A stretch of DNA of 64,000 nt from an uncultured Lachnospiraceae bacterium (GTDB lineage: Bacteria > Bacillota > Clostridia > Lachnospirales > Lachnospiraceae): assembly GCA_910586015.1 (NCBI GenBank), contig CAJUGJ010000001.1, positions 1 through 64,000 of the forward strand, read 5' to 3'. A program made the position numbers and the translations under genes. The notes below the pieces were generated by a model. That model was given only the letters and a program-made list of their open reading frames with translations, made no database searches and had not been told where the DNA came from. Positions 60,494 to 64,000 of the stretch are shown here, one piece after another. Every line of letters starts with the position of its first letter. The stretch's first letter is position 1.

Positions 60494-60979
60494 ATGGGAA
60501 AGATGGTTAAGGTTGGTATGGCAGATTTAAATATCTGCCTTCCACCAGATTGTATCACTACCCTTGGATTAGGCTCTTGTGTGGGGGTAGTAGTTTACGA
60601 TCCGGTTAGGAAAATCAGTGGTATGGTTCATATCATGCTACCTGATAGTACAAAAATAAAAAATAATGAAAATATGGCTAAGTTTGCAGATACAGGAATT
60701 GATGAATTGATAAAATATTTAATAAAAGCAGGGGCTTCTAGGGCATCTTTAGTTTCTAAAATTGCAGGCGGAGCACAGATGTTTGCATTTAATAGCAACA
60801 ATGATATGCTTCGGATTGGTGATAGAAATGTAGAGGCGGTAAAAGAAAAGTTAAAAAGGTTACGAATTCCGATTCTCGCAGAAGATACAGGACTAAATTA
60901 TGGACGTACCATTGAATTTAATCCTGAAACAGCGGAACTTTTAATTAAATCGGTTGGTAAACCAAGTAAGACCCTTTAA
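60494..60979 (+). CDS. cheD: Chemoreceptor glutamine deamidase CheD
   Basis: 161 residues. The catalytic Cys is in LGLGSCVGVVVYDP and the His in SGMVHIMLPDS; the Thr lies further on in the ADTGIDELIKYL region. It deamidates receptor glutamines and is controlled by CheC and CheY-P. GGTGG lies close before the ATG. It follows cheC by 8 bases. Confidence 0.95.
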   Translation: MGKMVKVGMADLNICLPPDCITTLGLGSCVGVVVYDPVRKISGMVHIMLPDSTKIKNNENMAKFADTGIDELIKYLIKAGASRASLVSKIAGGAQMFAFNSNNDMLRIGDRNVEAVKEKLKRLRIPILAEDTGLNYGRTIEFNPETAELLIKSVGKPSKTL

Positions 60980-61005
60980 AAAATTTTACGTAGGAGGGTT
61001 AGACA

Positions 61006-61299
61006 ATGGAAAAAAGTATACCAACCATTATTATGCTAGTTGCTGGAGCAACTGCTTGTATTTGTTGTTTGGTAAATGGTGTAGGTCTATTGACAATGCT
61101 AGAGATTATATTAGTAGTATTGATCGTATTTTTTATTATAGGAAAAATTGCAGGACATATTGTTAGTAAAATTAATGCACAAGCAGAGAATGCAGCAAAA
61201 GAATTAGCACGACAAGAAGAAAGAAAGGTAGAGGAAGAAAAAGAGGATTCTCAAGAAAACTTTGAAGATAAAGCTTCCAAAATCGAAGAAAAAGAGTAA
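61006..61299 (+). CDS. Small membrane protein of the flagellar/chemotaxis operon, unknown function
   Basis: 97 residues: two membrane helices (about 7-27, IIMLVAGATACICCLVNGVG, and 31-50, LEIILVVLIVFFIIGKIAGH), then a charged, Glu/Lys-rich coiled tail. I do not recognise a named family. It sits between cheD and the sigma factor gene with a good AGGAGG site, so it is expressed with the motility genes. It could be a membrane anchor or an anti-sigma-like partner; no motif supports either. Confidence 0.75.
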   Translation: MEKSIPTIIMLVAGATACICCLVNGVGLLTMLEIILVVLIVFFIIGKIAGHIVSKINAQAENAAKELARQEERKVEEEKEDSQENFEDKASKIEEKE

Positions 61300-61375
61300 C
61301 GCATATGTATAGACTTCAAAGGAGTGAAGATCTGTCCTGTGCAATGACAATTGGAAAAAGAGTGGAGAGAAGGCT

Positions 61376-62140
61376 ATGAACGAAGAAGAAAAGCAAAAGC
61401 TTTGGGATGAGTATAGTAAGAAACATACGCCCGAACTCAGAGAACAGATTATTATGGAATATGCAAATCTGGTCAAAATTGTAGCAGGAAGACTTAGTAT
61501 TTATTTGGGCTATAATGTTGAATATGATGATTTGGTCGGTTATGGAATCTTTGGTTTAATTGATGCGATTGATAAATTTGATTGTGAGAAGGGTGTAAAA
61601 TTTGAAACTTATGCGTCGTTACGTATCCGTGGAGCTATTTTAGATCAAATCAGAAAGATGGATTGGCTTCCTAGAACTCTTCGACAAAGACAAAAAAAGA
61701 TTGATGCTGCCTATCAAAAATTAGAAACGATATCAGGGCGTTCTGCAACAGATAAGGAATTGGCACAAGAATTAGAGATTTCAACAGATGAATTAGAAAA
61801 TTGGCAGAACCAAATGAAAATTTCCAACTTAGTTTCTCTGGACGAATATATGGAACAGGGAGAAGGAAAAGTAGAAGCTCAAAGCAGTGAAGATTATGCA
61901 CAACCAGAACGTGTGATAGAAAAAGAAGAATTAAAAAGAATTTTAATGGATGCCCTTCAGGGACTGACCGAAAAAGAGAAAAAAGTGATTTTGTTATATT
62001 ATTATGAAGATTTAACATTAAAAGAAATAAGTGTGGCGTTAGAAGTTTCAGAATCGAGGATTTCTCAACTTCATACAAAAGCACTTCAAAAAATGAGAAA
62101 AAAATTAGGATCTAATATAGATATTTTTATGGGACAGTAA
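61376..62140 (+). CDS. sigD: Flagellar sigma factor (FliA/SigD/WhiG family)
   Basis: 254 residues of the sigma-28 group. Region 2 is in YDDLVGYGIFGLIDAIDKFD and FETYASLRIRGAILDQIRKM then DWLPRTLRQRQKKI. Region 3 follows, and region 4 ends the protein (LTLKEISVALEVSESRISQL). It directs late flagellar and chemotaxis genes such as flagellin. Its place near the end of the operon matches sigD of Bacillus, where distance from the promoter influences motility on/off states. The ribosome site is GGAGAGAAGG. Confidence 0.94.
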   Translation: MNEEEKQKLWDEYSKKHTPELREQIIMEYANLVKIVAGRLSIYLGYNVEYDDLVGYGIFGLIDAIDKFDCEKGVKFETYASLRIRGAILDQIRKMDWLPRTLRQRQKKIDAAYQKLETISGRSATDKELAQELEISTDELENWQNQMKISNLVSLDEYMEQGEGKVEAQSSEDYAQPERVIEKEELKRILMDALQGLTEKEKKVILLYYYEDLTLKEISVALEVSESRISQLHTKALQKMRKKLGSNIDIFMGQ

Positions 62141-62164
62141 GGCAAAAACACAGGGGGTAATTGA

Positions 62165-63760
62165 ATGGCAGCACAGAATGGGTATTTTCGTTTAAATATA
62201 AAGTCCAATGGAGTTTATTTAGTGTTAATTCCTCCTGAAGGGGGTGAACCGCTCCAGTTTTCAGAGGTAGATGATTATTTAGCGGCAAAAAAGATAGATT
62301 ATAATAAAAAAGTGGTTTTAGATACAATAAATTCTCTAGAAAAATCGGTAGAAATTTTGATTGCAAGTGGAAAATTTATGCCAGAAAATGAAATGTTAAA
62401 AATCGAAATTGATTTTAACCGAAGAAAGGCAGTTGGAAGATTTTATCCACCATCAAATCAAGGAAATCGTATGACAAGAGAAGAAATTGTAAACGATATG
62501 ATTCATGCAGGAATTAAATATGGATTACAAGAGGAAGCCCTAGACTCTTTTTTAGAATCACCGAGTTATTGTAAAGATTATATATTGGCAGTAGCATTAG
62601 ACCCTGTAGAAGGATCGGATGCCTCTATTCAGTATTTTTTTAATACTGATCTTACGATGAAACCTAAAACAAATGATGACGGTAGTGTTGATTTCCATCA
62701 ACTAGATAATATTTGTCATGTTTCTAAAGGAGAATTGCTTGCCCAATTAACTCCTGCTATACAGGGAAAGCCAGGAATTGATGTTTGTGGTATAGTGATA
62801 AGACCACAAAAAGTAACGAATAAAATCCTAAAATTTGGAAGAAATATTTCTGCAAGTGAAGATCGAACAAAAATTTATTCAGATGTGGACGGACATGTCA
62901 GTTTGGTAGATGATCAAGTATTTGTATCTGATATCTATGAAGTTCCAGCAGATGTTGATTCTTCAACAGGGGATATCTCTTATGATGGAAATGTAGCAAT
63001 CAAAGGAAATGTCAGAACGGGATTTACAGTGCGTGCCAAAGGAGATATTATTGTAAATGGAGTTGTAGAGGGAGCTGTTTTAGAGGCAGGAGGACAGATC
63101 ATTTTAAAACGTGGAATTTCAGGAAAGAACAGAGGCAGATTATTTGCAGGAAGTAATATTGTTTCAAAGTTTATAGAAAGTGCAGAAGTGACAGCAGGTG
63201 GATATATTTCGACAGATGCGATTATGCACAGCCATGTTTCTGCTAGAGGAGATATTATTGCATCAGGAAAAAAAGGTTTTATTTCAGGTGGAGAATTACG
63301 TTCTACCACAATGATCTGTGCAAAAACTGCTGGTTCTACAATGGGAACAACAACGGTTTTAGAAGTGGGAACAGATCCTAATATTTTAGAAGAATATCGA
63401 GGAATGGAAAAAGAGATTGCAGAACTTCAGTCAGAGATAGAAAAGATAAACCAAAATGTTATGGTATATGCAAGACGGTTAAAGAATGGAGAAAAGCTTT
63501 CTTTAGATAAGGTTCAGTACCTAAAAAATGCTACAGCAGAAAAGAAAATAAAAGAGGAAAAGCTCGCTTCTCTAAATCAAAAATATAAAAAAGTAGGAGC
63601 AGAATTAGAAGAAAATAAAAGTGGCTGTATTAAAATACAAGATACGATTTATCCGGGATGTAAAGTTATCATTTCAAGTGTAATTACCTTTATTCGTAAA
63701 CCTTTAAAACATTGTCGTCTTGTTAAAGGTGGAGCTGATATTCGAATGCAAACATATTAA
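62165..63760 (+). CDS. FapA (DUF342) family polymerase-like scaffold protein
   Basis: 531 residues. A variable N-terminal part (about 1-180) is followed by a long right-handed beta-helix with repeated Gly-turn units (AKGDIIVNGVVEGAVLEAGG; SAEVTAGGYISTDAIMHSHV; SARGDIIASGKKGFISGGEL), then a coiled coil (about 410-480) and a short end. FapA proteins are common in motility operons of Clostridia and in Vibrio; the role is not known, though polar or envelope scaffolding has been suggested. GGGGG lies close before the ATG. It is 24 bases behind the sigma factor gene. Confidence 0.88.
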   Translation: MAAQNGYFRLNIKSNGVYLVLIPPEGGEPLQFSEVDDYLAAKKIDYNKKVVLDTINSLEKSVEILIASGKFMPENEMLKIEIDFNRRKAVGRFYPPSNQGNRMTREEIVNDMIHAGIKYGLQEEALDSFLESPSYCKDYILAVALDPVEGSDASIQYFFNTDLTMKPKTNDDGSVDFHQLDNICHVSKGELLAQLTPAIQGKPGIDVCGIVIRPQKVTNKILKFGRNISASEDRTKIYSDVDGHVSLVDDQVFVSDIYEVPADVDSSTGDISYDGNVAIKGNVRTGFTVRAKGDIIVNGVVEGAVLEAGGQIILKRGISGKNRGRLFAGSNIVSKFIESAEVTAGGYISTDAIMHSHVSARGDIIASGKKGFISGGELRSTTMICAKTAGSTMGTTTVLEVGTDPNILEEYRGMEKEIAELQSEIEKINQNVMVYARRLKNGEKLSLDKVQYLKNATAEKKIKEEKLASLNQKYKKVGAELEENKSGCIKIQDTIYPGCKVIISSVITFIRKPLKHCRLVKGGADIRMQTY

Positions 63761-63785
63761 TAAGGTATGGGGGAGGGAGAAATTT

Positions 63786-64000
63786 ATGGCAATTACACCA
63801 ATTGAAGTTATTACAATGGCACCAAAGTCACAGGAAGCTTCTATACAACGATCAACAGAAACCCAACGACCACTACATGAACAAATTCAGCTCAGTGATC
63901 GAATGCAGGCAGAAACCATTCATAAAGATCGACAGACCATACCAACGAAAGAAACCGAAAATAAACAGTATCGATATGATGCAAAAGAAAAAGGAAATAA
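63786..64000 (+). CDS. Hypothetical protein, partial at the window end
   Basis: 71 residues are visible before the window ends, starting MAITPIEVITMAPKSQEASI. The sequence is polar, rich in Gln, Glu, Thr and Lys, with no membrane segment. GGGGGAGGGAG lies close before the ATG and the gap to the FapA gene is 25 bases, so it belongs to the same operon. Small proteins with a similar N-terminus follow FapA genes in other Lachnospiraceae as far as I recall, without a known role. Confidence 0.75.
   Translation, partial: MAITPIEVITMAPKSQEASIQRSTETQRPLHEQIQLSDRMQAETIHKDRQTIPTKETENKQYRYDAKEKGN

Noticed and set aside
1-64000. CRISPR arrays, tRNA and rRNA genes
   Set aside because: No regularly spaced repeats, no cloverleaf with a GTTCRA-type T arm, and no conserved rRNA segments were seen.

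Overview
The window looks like a motile, low-GC member of the Lachnospiraceae (Clostridia). The grounds are AT-rich codon use, a long flagellar and chemotaxis operon with FliY, CheC, CheD, FlbD, MotE and FlhF/FlhG, a CodY gene directly in front of flgB, a YlmC/YmxH-type PRC-barrel gene, and several neighbours (YcdB/YcdC plus SLH protein, Cys-rich KTR remnant) typical of gut Clostridia. The genus cannot be fixed from the sequence alone. No rRNA, tRNA or CRISPR array was seen.

Layout. (1) 1-2200 is the end of a prophage: a tail-gene end, a small phage protein, a 31-residue Hol-Tox-like peptide with an apparent antisense RNA, an XhlA-like protein, an r1t-type holin and an NlpC/P60 endolysin. (2) 2280-4320 is a mobile or plasmid-like patch: a DinJ/YafQ toxin-antitoxin pair, a small CopG/Arc-like protein, three operator-like dyads between divergent promoters, and an unidentified structured RNA. 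(3) 4500-20720 is metabolic: phosphoglycolate-type phosphatase, Fe-S aldo/keto reductase with formate-THF ligase, pyrBI, a GH20-like hydrolase, a secreted SLH protein behind an ECF-type promoter, and a uronate block (oxidoreductase, uxaC, LacI regulator, kdgK, kduI). (4) 20780-22440 is a PadR/hydrolase pair between two decayed fragments that look like conjugative-element debris. (5) 22466-29250 holds a phage-like orphan, a ymxH-like gene, nrdR, comM, dprA, a decayed TnpB end with possible guide-RNA remnant, and topA. (6) codY follows, then from 30506 to the window end one plus-strand operon of 38 genes runs without an opposing gene.

How the genes work together. The operon encodes the rod and basal body (flgB, flgC, fliE, fliF), switch (fliG, fliM, fliY), export apparatus (fliH, fliI, fliJ, fliO-R, flhB, flhA), hook (fliK, flgD, flgE), stator (motA, motB, fliL, motE-like), polar placement (flhF, flhG), chemotaxis signalling (cheY, cheB, cheA, cheW, cheC, cheD) and the flagellar sigma factor. 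CodY just upstream offers a nutritional link to motility. The uronate genes feed the 2-keto-3-deoxygluconate route and carry a clear LacI-type operator.

The points most worth a second look are: the unidentified RNA at 3591-3716 with its divergent CopG-like gene and three ATCTA-N4-TAGAT sites; the tandem triplication of the CheA phosphotransfer domain, where two copies keep the histidine but lose the neighbouring lysine and the original cheA start is kept inside the fused gene; and the prophage Hol-Tox locus with face-to-face promoters and a hairpin that hides the toxin ribosome site.
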